A DNA stretch of 5,243 bases from Blastocatellia bacterium (GTDB lineage: Bacteria; Acidobacteriota; Blastocatellia; Pyrinomonadales; Pyrinomonadaceae): assembly GCA_013695495.1 (NCBI GenBank), contig JACDAK010000162.1:1-5243 (forward strand), read 5' to 3'. The number at the start of each line of letters is the position of its first letter. Within the stretch, counting starts at the first letter, position 1. The translations under genes and the position numbers were made by a program. This document shows positions 1 to 5,243 of the stretch, piece by piece. The notes under the pieces are model-generated. The model made no database searches. It saw only the letters and a list, made by a program, of their open reading frames with translations, and had not been told where the DNA came from.

Positions 1-738
1 CTTCGCATCCCTGATCCGCTTATCTACGACGCCTGACTCCTCCAAGATGACGATCTCGGTCAGATACTCGTTCATCGCGAACTCTTCGAGGAGATCACCC
101 GATCCGCGGCGCTCGGGGATAAGCCTGATCCCGATCGCTAGAAGGTATATAGTGCCGACGGCGAACATGATCAGCCCAAGCGGGGCAAATTCAAACATCG
201 TAAATGCACGCAGGCCGTTCTTTTCCGCGATGGAACTTACCAGGATGTTGGTGGAGGTGCCGATCAGTGTACAGACGCCGCCGAACATTGACGCGAACGA
301 AACGGGAATGAGTATCTTAGAAGCACTGAAGCCGGTGTCGCGGGCGACGCCAAGCAGGATCGGGAGGAATATCGCGATAACCGGCGTGTTGTTGATGAAC
401 GCCGACAGCAGGGCCACCACTACCATCACTGCAAATATTCCGACCCAGAAACCCCTCTTGAAAACCATGCTCACGAAGGTTCCTAGGAAGCTGACAGCCC
501 CTGTCTTGAACAAGCCGGCGCTCAAAACGAACATTGATGCCACCGTGACAGTCGCTGCATTGCTAAATCCCCCAAGCCCCTCAACAGGGGAGATAATGCC
601 GCTCAGCAGCAGCAACGCCATAACCAACAGAGCGACCATGTCCACGCGGAGCTTTTCGGTCACGAACAGAATGATCGCGAGCAGCAGGACGGCCAGAACT
701 ATGATGATATCGAGGGACATTGATATCTGCGTCGGCAT
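1..738 (-). CDS. SLC13-family permease with the start of an RCK/TrkA-C region (3' end beyond window)
   Basis: An open minus-strand frame runs 246 codons from ATG 738 to the left edge without a stop. The product is very hydrophobic: membrane segments at about residues 9-27, 33-50, 62-78, 98-114, 118-132, 142-158 and 184-206. Residues 115-119 read INNTP, and 160-164 read GTSTN after a GG-x-CTLI stretch. These match the paired SNT-like substrate/cation-binding motifs of the DASS/SLC13 (ion-transporter) superfamily. After the last helix a hydrophilic stretch begins YLTEIVILEES near residue 225, typical of the first TrkA-C/RCK-C domain inserted in bacterial SLC13 proteins of about 600 residues, so well over half of the protein is probably outside the window. 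It should move anions (sulfate or carboxylates are typical) or ions across the inner membrane; the substrate cannot be told. An in-frame TGA lies just upstream (745-747). ATG 738 is the outermost ATG and ATG 720 is equally possible; neither has a clear Shine-Dalgarno sequence. Confidence 0.88.
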   Translation of the reverse strand, partial: MPTQISMSLDIIIVLAVLLLAIILFVTEKLRVDMVALLVMALLLLSGIISPVEGLGGFSNAATVTVASMFVLSAGLFKTGAVSFLGTFVSMVFKRGFWVGIFAVMVVVALLSAFINNTPVIAIFLPILLGVARDTGFSASKILIPVSFASMFGGVCTLIGTSTNILVSSIAEKNGLRAFTMFEFAPLGLIMFAVGTIYLLAIGIRLIPERRGSGDLLEEFAMNEYLTEIVILEESGVVDKRIRDAK

Positions 739-779
739 GACGCTTCATGGGGGCCGACGCGTAGGTGCTATTCTTGAAG

Positions 780-794
780 CGAAAAACGTTTTCG
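780..794. promoter_or_regulatory. Second short palindrome (CGAAAA-ACG-TTTTCG) at the predicted transcription start
   Basis: Six-base arms CGAAAA and TTTTCG flank a 3-base ACG centre, with the core AAAACGTTTT fully symmetric. The element lies immediately downstream of the proposed -10 box and covers the predicted start near 790, a usual position for a repressor site. AACGTT-like centres are common in LacI-type operators, but assigning a family from this alone would be a guess. A 15-base palindrome of low complexity could arise by chance. Confidence 0.3.
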
Positions 795-796
795 AA

Positions 797-826
797 AGTA
801 TAATTGTTGAGGTCGGCGTTCGACAA
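797..826 (-). promoter_or_regulatory. Candidate sigma70-type promoter of the SLC13 permease gene
   Basis: Read on the minus strand, TTGTCG (821-826, 4 of 6 to the -35 consensus) and TATACT (797-802, 5 of 6 to the -10 consensus) are separated by 18 bases. Transcription would start near 790, giving a 5' leader of about 50 bases before ATG 738. The pair sits in the AT-richer part of the spacer and points at the permease. It is a consensus match by eye only. The two palindromes flanking it (825-842 and 780-794) strengthen the case that this is the control region. Confidence 0.5.
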
Positions 827-842
827 AGTGCAACTGCACTTT
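825..842. promoter_or_regulatory. Perfect inverted repeat at the -35 region, candidate operator
   Basis: AAAGTGCA, a 2-base centre, then TGCACTTT form an 18-base perfect inverted repeat with 8-base arms. Its right-hand part in promoter direction overlaps the first two bases of the proposed -35 box of the permease. This size and symmetry is what a dimeric helix-turn-helix regulator binds. The short centre makes an RNA hairpin or terminator unlikely. No regulator gene is in the window, so the binding protein is unknown. Confidence 0.4.
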
Positions 843-935
843 AGCTACGAATTATGAACCCTATCGAAATAACATCCCCGCCCTCGCCTGTCTAAACATA
901 AACTGAACGTTCTTCCGTCTCCCGGCTGATCGCAT

Positions 936-1082
936 ATGTGGTGGAACTTTGCCGCGACGTCGAAGGATCTGATCGAAGAGGCAAAGCTGAGGTGGCACCG
1001 CGGTGAATTTGATTCGATCCCAAATGAAAAGGGCTTCGTTCCGCGTCCCAAAGGAAGCTTCCCGGAGCCCCAGCCGTTGTAA
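936..1082 (+). pseudogene. C-terminal remnant of a pirin-family protein
   Basis: The plus strand encodes 48 residues from ATG 936 to TAA 1080-1082, beginning MWWNFAATSKDLIEEAK and continuing through a basic/aromatic RWHRGEF into a proline-rich end. The WWNF motif, followed by S-x-x-x-I-E-x-A-K-x-x-W, then GxF, then a P-rich tail, is the characteristic C-terminus of bacterial pirins (cupin-fold proteins of about 280-300 residues). The two cupin barrels with the metal ligands are absent. Directly upstream the same frame has TGA at 927-929, and I could not read pirin sequence in any frame back to the permease promoter. I therefore interpret it as the tail left after deletion of the gene's 5' part. 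It ends 11 bases from the convergent aldehyde dehydrogenase stop. Translation from ATG 936 is formally possible, but there is no Shine-Dalgarno sequence and the peptide could not form a pirin fold. Confidence 0.68.
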
Positions 1083-1093
1083 TTCGCACCTGC

Positions 1094-2629
1094 CTAAGGA
1101 ACTTCAACTTGATCGATCTGCGCCTTTTGCAGCTTTCCTGAGTAGTCGATGTAGAGCGACTTCCACTCGCTGAAGATGTCGAGAACCTGCGTGCCCGCTT
1201 CGCGGTGACCATTGCCGGTCCCCTTTGTCCCGCCGAACGGGAGGTGAACCTCAGCACCGATGGTCGCTGAATTTACATAGCAGATTCCCGTGTAAAGCTC
1301 CTGCATCGCGTAAAACGCTTTATTCACGTCCTGAGTGTAGATCGCTGACGAGAGGCCGTATTTGACGCCATTGACGATATCGATCGCCTCATCAAGCGTC
1401 GAGAACGGAACGACGCTCGTCACCGGGCCGAAGATCTCTTCTTGCTCGACCCTCATGCCGGGCTTAACATCGCTGAATACGGTCGGCTCGATGAAGTAGC
1501 CGTTCTTGTATTCGCCTTTGGTCAGGGCATTGCCGCCGCAGGCGAGTGTCGCTTTATCCTCTTTCTGGCCGATCTCAATGTAGCTCAAGATCTTATCCAT
1601 CGCTCGCTGATTGATAACGGGGCCGACCTCGGTCTTTTCATCAAGCCCGTTGCCGACGCGAAGTGCTTTGACCTTTTCGACCAGTTTCTGCACGAATTTC
1701 TTATAGACCTTTTTATGTACGATCAGCCGCGATGACGCCGTGCAGCGCTGGCCGCTGGTCCCGAAAGCTCCCCATAGCGAGCCCTCGACCGCGTTATCAA
1801 GATCCGCGTCGTCCATAATGATGATCGCGTTCTTGCCGCCCATCTCGAGCGAAACGATCTTATTATCGCGTGCACACTGTTCGGCGATCTTGGCCCCGGT
1901 CGCGGTAGATCCCGTGAACGAGATCAGCCGAACATCTTCGTGTTCGACCAACGCAGCACCCACATCGGCACCATGGCCATTGATCACGTTGACGACCCCG
2001 GCCGGAATGCCGGCCTTCTCGGCGGCCTTCACCAAATTTATCGTCGAAAGCGGCACGTCTTCGCCCGACTTGATCACGACTGTGTTGCCGCACACCAACG
2101 CAGGGATCAACTTCCACGACGGGATCGCCATCGGAAAGTTGAACGGCGTGATCAGCCCGCAGAGCCCCACGGGTTGGCGAACGCACATCGCAAACTTGTT
2201 CGGCATCTCGGCAGGCGTCGTAAAACCATGCAGCCTGCGGCCTTCGCCTGCGGTGTAGTAGGTGCAGTCGATCGCCTCTTGCACATCACCGCCGGCTTCT
2301 TTTAGAACCTTGCCCATTTCGCGGGTCATTTCGCGTGTATACTGGTCCTTATTGTCGCGGATGATCTCCGCGAGGTTGAACAGAAGTTCCGCGCGTTTCG
2401 GGGCCGGAGTTCGCCGCCAACGCGTTGCTGCGGCGGCTGCCGCTGCTACAGCACGGTCCACGTCCTCAGGCACCGATTTTGGAAAGCGCCCGATGACATC
2501 TGTTGTGTCTGCAGGGTTTACGTTATCAAACGATTCGCCCGATGAGCTTTTTACCCACTCGCCACCAATATAATTGTGAAATGATTTTACGGATGATCTC
2601 GTCCGTTTCGCTTCTTTTGCTTTCGCCAT
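1094..2629 (-). CDS. NAD(P)-dependent aldehyde dehydrogenase
   Basis: A 511-residue product, the normal length for the ALDH superfamily; these cytoplasmic enzymes oxidise an aldehyde to the carboxylate with NAD(P)+. Key residues are all present: N164 (TPFNFP, oxyanion hole), K187 (VVIK, cofactor), the FTGST loop at 238-242, general base E262 (LEMGGKN), nucleophile C296 (GQRCTA), E398 in EEIFGP and PFGG near 464-467. The usual KP-S/A-E after the cofactor lysine is KSGE here. The overall pattern (FINGEW-like N-terminus, YYAGEG-like helix, SLEMGGKNAIII) resembles alpha-ketoglutaric-semialdehyde dehydrogenases of the GucD type and ALDH7-like enzymes, but the substrate cannot be fixed from sequence. 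An upstream TTG (2668) would extend the frame by 13 residues but lies inside the terminator hairpin, so ATG 2629 (MAKAKEAKRT) is preferred. It has no Shine-Dalgarno sequence. A short run of alanines (about 62-68) is in a helix region and not unusual. Confidence 0.95.
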   Translation of the reverse strand: MAKAKEAKRTRSSVKSFHNYIGGEWVKSSSGESFDNVNPADTTDVIGRFPKSVPEDVDRAVAAAAAAATRWRRTPAPKRAELLFNLAEIIRDNKDQYTREMTREMGKVLKEAGGDVQEAIDCTYYTAGEGRRLHGFTTPAEMPNKFAMCVRQPVGLCGLITPFNFPMAIPSWKLIPALVCGNTVVIKSGEDVPLSTINLVKAAEKAGIPAGVVNVINGHGADVGAALVEHEDVRLISFTGSTATGAKIAEQCARDNKIVSLEMGGKNAIIIMDDADLDNAVEGSLWGAFGTSGQRCTASSRLIVHKKVYKKFVQKLVEKVKALRVGNGLDEKTEVGPVINQRAMDKILSYIEIGQKEDKATLACGGNALTKGEYKNGYFIEPTVFSDVKPGMRVEQEEIFGPVTSVVPFSTLDEAIDIVNGVKYGLSSAIYTQDVNKAFYAMQELYTGICYVNSATIGAEVHLPFGGTKGTGNGHREAGTQVLDIFSEWKSLYIDYSGKLQKAQIDQVEVP

Positions 2630-2638
2630 ATGAACTAA

Positions 2639-2668
2639 ATTATTAAAGATAAAAGGCTTCAAGTCCAA
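2639..2668 (-). promoter_or_regulatory. Possible promoter giving a near-leaderless aldehyde dehydrogenase mRNA
   Basis: On the minus strand TTGGAC (2663-2668, weak -35) and AATAAT (2639-2644, 5 of 6 to the -10 consensus) are 18 bases apart. The -10 box ends only 9 bases before ATG 2629, so a transcript would start within a few bases of the start codon. This agrees with the lack of any Shine-Dalgarno sequence. The -35 box overlaps the terminator stem and the -10 is in its AT-rich tail, so the match may simply reflect the terminator's composition. Confidence 0.3.
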
Positions 2669-2703
2669 ACGAGAACATCACATTCTCGTTTGACCTTGAA
2701 GCC
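2645..2703 (-). terminator. Strong rho-independent terminator after the HtrA protease gene
   Basis: Two 21-base arms (2655-2675 and 2683-2703) pair around a 7-base loop (2676-2682). In the minus-strand RNA the stem has one G-A mismatch and one G-U pair; in plus-strand RNA both positions would be mismatched. The stem is followed in the minus direction by TTTTATCTTT, a U-rich tail. It starts 20 bases after the protease stop codon (2724). The strand asymmetry and the tail both point to termination of the protease transcript. It ends shortly before the aldehyde dehydrogenase start, separating the two genes transcriptionally or acting as a read-through control. Confidence 0.85.
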
Positions 2704-2723
2704 GTTTCACAATTACGTGCAGA

Positions 2724-4268
2724 CTATTGAACCGTGAACTGCACGATCTTCAGCTGAGTACTCCTACTCGAGGGGAAAAAGCTCAACACATGCATCACCA
2801 CCGGGTCGCCTTTCTTCAGTCCGCGAACAACCTTGTTGAAGGTCGCCTCATCCGGAACCGCCTGCCGATTTATCCTCATGATCAAGTCGCCCTCGCCTAA
2901 TCCGTCGTTGCCGTTCGAAAGTTTCACATCCGCAAGAAAGCTATCAGGGTTGATAGATCGGACGATCATTCCCTTCTGGCCCTCAAGGTTATATGTCGAA
3001 GCGATCGCCGGCGTTATCATCGCCACCGTCAATCCAAAAGGCCTCGTGTCAACCGGCTTTGGCGGGCTAGGCCGCGCGTCCGAATCCCGCTCTGTACGTC
3101 TAGCGTTTTGATCGCCACGCTCGCCGAGTGCCATTGAGGTCGTCCGCCGTTCAAGCCGGTTGTCCACCTCACGAAGGTAGGTTACATCCACCTTACGTCC
3201 CGGCTCAGTTCCCGCCACCTTCGAGATCAGGTCCTGTGCGCTTATTATCGAACGCCCGTCAAATTCCACGATCACATCGCCGGCCTCCAGCCCGGCCTTT
3301 CCAGCCGGCCCTACTTCGCCGCGAACATCCGTAATTATCGCTCCACGCTGATCGTTATCCAGCCCGTAGACCTTCGCGTATTCCGCCTGAACGCTGTCGA
3401 GCAGTACGCCAAGGAATCCGCGTCGCACCTTTCCGAACTGAACTATCTGCTTATAAACGTTCTCCGCGTCAAACGAAGGCAGTGCAAACCCGACACCATT
3501 AGAATCACCCGTGGTTGTCGCGATCTGCGAATTTACCCCGATCACCTCGCCCCTGAGATTAACAAGCGGCCCGCCCGAGTTTCCGCGATTTATCGCAGCA
3601 TCCGTCTGAATGAACCTCTGAAAAGGCGTCGCGTAAGGCGTTTCGCGATTCGTCTGCGAGATGATCCCCGCCGTGACCGTTCGGCTCAGCCCAAAAGGCG
3701 AACCGATCGCCAGCACCCACTCACCGACCCGCGAAGCGTTGGAATCTCCGAACCGCGCTACCGGCAGCTCGCGACCCGCATCGATCTTCAAAACCGCGAT
3801 ATCCGTATCAGAGTCCTCACCGACCAGATTTGCGATATATTCCTCGCCCGATTCCAACCGCACCGTGATCCGTACCGCATTTTCCACCACATGAGCATTG
3901 GTAATGATAAAGCCTCTCTTATCGACGATAAACCCGCTGCCCACCGCGCTCGGCGCACGCCTCGGAAGCTGCCGACGTAAGAATTCTGACAGGTCGTCGG
4001 AATCGCCCGGAACAGTCCTGTTCCTCGCAGCAGCATCCGGCGTTCGCCCTCGCGCGTCGATACTTACCACTGACGGCTCAACCCTTTTTGCGATATCAGC
4101 AAATGCATCGGACAACGCCGCCGGCGAAAGTACAGCGGGCGCAGTCTCACCTTCGGCTCTGATCTGGCCAATAGCAGTTTGGCCGGTGAAAAATAGCCCG
4201 ATGATAAGGGCCGCCGCTGCCGAAAAGCCGCGTCGAGCGCCGGTTGATTGCTTTCTAATTTCTGTCAT
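2724..4268 (-). CDS. Exported HtrA/DegP-type serine endoprotease with two PDZ domains
   Basis: A 514-residue protein of the trypsin-like S1C (HtrA/Deg) family, which degrades or holds misfolded proteins in the periplasm. Residues 1-34 look like an export signal: basic start, R12-R13, hydrophobic 15-30, possible cleavage after AIG near 34. The protease domain spans about 50-275, with the triad H126 (TNAHVV), D156 (SDTDIAVL) and S231 (GNSGGPL). PDZ1 covers about 283-380, beginning RRGFLGV, and PDZ2 about 408-512, with GEGDLIMRINRQ. They are joined by a charged, proline-containing linker (about 382-408). Length and architecture match DegP/DegQ/MucD; the loop before the catalytic His (about 72-106) is shorter than I expect for E. 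coli DegP, more DegQ/MucD-like, so I give no gene symbol. ATG 4268 is supported by AAGGAG (4277-4282), 8 bases upstream. A promoter-like element precedes it and a terminator follows it, so it is probably monocistronic. Confidence 0.95.
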   Translation of the reverse strand: MTEIRKQSTGARRGFSAAAALIIGLFFTGQTAIGQIRAEGETAPAVLSPAALSDAFADIAKRVEPSVVSIDARGRTPDAAARNRTVPGDSDDLSEFLRRQLPRRAPSAVGSGFIVDKRGFIITNAHVVENAVRITVRLESGEEYIANLVGEDSDTDIAVLKIDAGRELPVARFGDSNASRVGEWVLAIGSPFGLSRTVTAGIISQTNRETPYATPFQRFIQTDAAINRGNSGGPLVNLRGEVIGVNSQIATTTGDSNGVGFALPSFDAENVYKQIVQFGKVRRGFLGVLLDSVQAEYAKVYGLDNDQRGAIITDVRGEVGPAGKAGLEAGDVIVEFDGRSIISAQDLISKVAGTEPGRKVDVTYLREVDNRLERRTTSMALGERGDQNARRTERDSDARPSPPKPVDTRPFGLTVAMITPAIASTYNLEGQKGMIVRSINPDSFLADVKLSNGNDGLGEGDLIMRINRQAVPDEATFNKVVRGLKKGDPVVMHVLSFFPSSRSTQLKIVQFTVQ

Positions 4269-4276
4269 TGACCTTA

Positions 4277-4282
4277 CTCCTT
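4277..4282 (-). promoter_or_regulatory. Shine-Dalgarno sequence fixing the HtrA start
   Basis: AAGGAG on the minus strand lies 8 bases before ATG 4268. It is the only textbook ribosome binding site seen in front of a gene in this window and supports the signal-peptide-containing start. Confidence 0.8.
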
Positions 4283-4320
4283 GGTAAAAATGGCTGGCCG
4301 GTGCGAAAGGCCGTGTGTGA

Positions 4321-4329
4321 ATTATAACA
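4321..4329 (-). promoter_or_regulatory. Extended -10 promoter element for the HtrA gene
   Basis: The minus strand reads TGT-TATAAT: a perfect -10 hexamer (4321-4326) with the TG (4328-4329) of an extended -10. The best -35-like hexamer 18 bases upstream, TTCAAC, matches only 3 of 6, as expected where the extended -10 compensates. Transcription would start near 4314, giving a leader of about 45 bases. I see no clear sigma-E- or CpxR-like box, the stress controls known for proteobacterial degP. Confidence 0.6.
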
Positions 4330-4357
4330 AAAGCCGCAGGTGCAGTTGAACTTTTTC

Positions 4358-5242
4358 TCAGGTCCTAAGCAGCACCTTCAGCCCGCCGCCCTTCTCCGCT
4401 CTTTCAAATGCTTTGATTCCTTGGGTCAGATGAAACTCATCCCCAATAAGATCGCCCACCTCCCACTTTCTCGTCGCCAACATCTCGATCGCCGGTGCAA
4501 AACGCCCGCATCGCGAACCGACAACAGATATCTCGTCGACAACAACCCTCCATGCTTCCCAATTCGTCTTCCCGTGAAAAGCGGATTTAAGTACGATTCG
4601 CCCGCGCGGCCTTACAAGATCCATCGCGGCTGCAAATCCCGACTCCGAACCGCTCGCCTCAACCACCACATCAAACTGCCGAAGCTCGGATTTCGGCAGA
4701 TCACCCACCAGCTTCGTCTCGATCCCCCTCTTCGCTGAGATCGCAAGCTTCGACGCATGCTTCCCTATCAGCACAACATTCGGCGTGATCTGCGCCAACG
4801 CCCATGCACAAAGCGTCCCAAGCTTTCCATCCCCGATCACCGCTACCTTATCGTCGGCCGCGATCTCCGTTCTCTCCGCGATCCCCATCGCCGCCGCCAA
4901 CGGCTCCACGAACACAGCTTCTTGATCACTGACGTTTGCCGGCACCTCCAACAGATTGCGCGCAGGCAGCTTCAAAAATTCAGAATGGGCACCATCTCGC
5001 CCCTTTATTCCCAAGACCGTTCGCCCAAAACAGTGCCGCTCATCTCCCGCACGGCAGACTTCGCATTCACCGCAGCCGACGTTTATCTCCCCAACAACCC
5101 GCTTCCCTGCCATCTCAGGAGCCGACGCCGCCTGTTCCACAACGCCCACAAATTCATGGCCGATCACTCCGGCAAACCCTGCATAGCCTCGGGCGATCTC
5201 GATATCCGTGTTACAGATGCCCGAATAGAGGACGCGTATGAG
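4358..5242 (-). CDS. Zinc-dependent medium-chain alcohol/polyol-type dehydrogenase (5' end beyond window)
   Basis: The frame is open to the right edge: 294 residues are visible, and about 30-40 N-terminal residues are expected to be missing from a protein of roughly 330 residues. It belongs to the MDR superfamily (GroES-like domain plus Rossmann domain), which oxidises alcohols with NAD(P)+. Numbering visible residues from the edge, catalytic zinc ligands are C10 (SGICNTD), H29-E30 (GHEFVG) and probably E113 (FVEPLAAA). The structural zinc site is C57-x2-C60-x2-C63-x7-C71. The nucleotide-binding loop is GDGKLG at 137-142. The second beta strand ends VVLIGKH with no acidic residue where NAD-specific enzymes usually have Asp, so NADP use is possible (inference). 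The SVVGSRCGRF stretch near the C-terminus is typical of threonine/sorbitol dehydrogenase-like members. Substrate unknown. The stop codon (TGA) lies 89 bases before the HtrA start, with no recognisable terminator between them. Confidence 0.93.
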   Translation of the reverse strand, partial: LIRVLYSGICNTDIEIARGYAGFAGVIGHEFVGVVEQAASAPEMAGKRVVGEINVGCGECEVCRAGDERHCFGRTVLGIKGRDGAHSEFLKLPARNLLEVPANVSDQEAVFVEPLAAAMGIAERTEIAADDKVAVIGDGKLGTLCAWALAQITPNVVLIGKHASKLAISAKRGIETKLVGDLPKSELRQFDVVVEASGSESGFAAAMDLVRPRGRIVLKSAFHGKTNWEAWRVVVDEISVVGSRCGRFAPAIEMLATRKWEVGDLIGDEFHLTQGIKAFERAEKGGGLKVLLRT

Positions 5243-5243
5243 A

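Larger units (their letters stand above)
739..935. other. Non-coding region between permease start and pirin remnant
   Basis: This stretch carries the permease promoter-like elements and palindromes described separately. From about 843 to 935 I see no coding signal on either strand: all three plus frames contain early stops, and the minus frames that cross it read as low-complexity shadow peptides. It may contain decayed upstream pirin sequence, but nothing recognisable remains. Confidence 0.55.

Noticed and set aside
581..826. Minus-strand frame of 81 codons overlapping the permease start
   Set aside because: It is out of frame with the permease, would start at TTG within the promoter region, and turns into an Arg/His-rich shadow once it enters the permease coding sequence.
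47..844. Long plus-strand frame of 265 codons
   Set aside because: It is antisense to the SLC13 permease, whose minus-strand translation has clear membrane segments and the INNTP and GTSTN motifs. The plus-strand peptide is low-complexity, rich in S/T/R/I, and matches nothing I recognise.
1053..1062. GGAAGCTTCC palindrome near the end of the pirin remnant, considered as a bidirectional terminator
   Set aside because: The 10-base palindrome has no room for a loop beyond AGCT, leaving a 3-base-pair stem, and no U-tract follows on either strand.
845..1257. Minus-strand frames over the pirin remnant and the aldehyde dehydrogenase 3' end
   Set aside because: They run antisense to the pirin-like peptide and out of frame with the dehydrogenase, with shadow-like Arg/Ser-rich composition and no family signature.
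1740..2573. Several plus-strand frames of 100-170 codons inside the aldehyde dehydrogenase
   Set aside because: All are antisense to a gene with every ALDH catalytic motif in order; long antisense frames are expected from codon bias at this GC content.
2717..2744. GTGCAG...CTGCAC inverted repeat across the protease stop codon
   Set aside because: Only 6-base arms with a 16-base loop, mostly inside coding sequence; the much stronger hairpin at 2655-2703 explains termination.
4340..5241. Plus-strand frames over the zinc dehydrogenase
   Set aside because: Antisense to an MDR gene with complete zinc sites; the plus-strand peptides are rich in Pro, Arg, His and Ser and have no recognisable motif.

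Overview
The window is a chromosomal segment of about 5.2 kb with four convincing protein genes, all on the minus strand. From right to left in the direction of transcription they are: a zinc-dependent medium-chain dehydrogenase (5' end cut by the right edge), an exported HtrA/DegP-type serine protease with two PDZ domains, an NAD(P)-dependent aldehyde dehydrogenase, and an SLC13-type ion/anion permease (3' end cut by the left edge). Between the aldehyde dehydrogenase and the permease, on the plus strand, lies a 48-residue stretch that looks like the detached C-terminus of a pirin-family protein.

Organism: base composition is moderate to moderately high GC, and an HtrA protease with an export signal fits a Gram-negative-type envelope. 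The style of the HtrA, dehydrogenase and SLC13/RCK proteins reminds me of Acidobacteriota (Blastocatellia/Pyrinomonadales-like). This is an impression from family resemblance, not a demonstrated assignment. I see no phage, transposon, CRISPR, tRNA or rRNA sequence.

Layout: 1-738 permease start and membrane domain; 739-935 its upstream region, with a candidate promoter and two small palindromes; 936-1082 pirin remnant; 1094-2629 aldehyde dehydrogenase; 2639-2703 a long hairpin with a U-rich tail (terminator of the protease gene) and a possible promoter that would place the aldehyde dehydrogenase transcript start almost on its ATG; 2724-4268 HtrA protease with a clear Shine-Dalgarno sequence; 4269-4357 spacer with a perfect extended -10 element; 4358-5242 zinc dehydrogenase.

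The genes share a strand but look like separate transcription units, not one operon. A promoter-like element precedes the protease, a terminator follows it, and the permease has its own promoter-like region. An alcohol-to-aldehyde-to-acid relay between the two dehydrogenases is conceivable, but the intervening protease and terminator argue against a dedicated pathway. I found no convincing new system. The points of interest are the pirin remnant, the terminator/near-leaderless junction before the aldehyde dehydrogenase, and the palindromes at the permease promoter.
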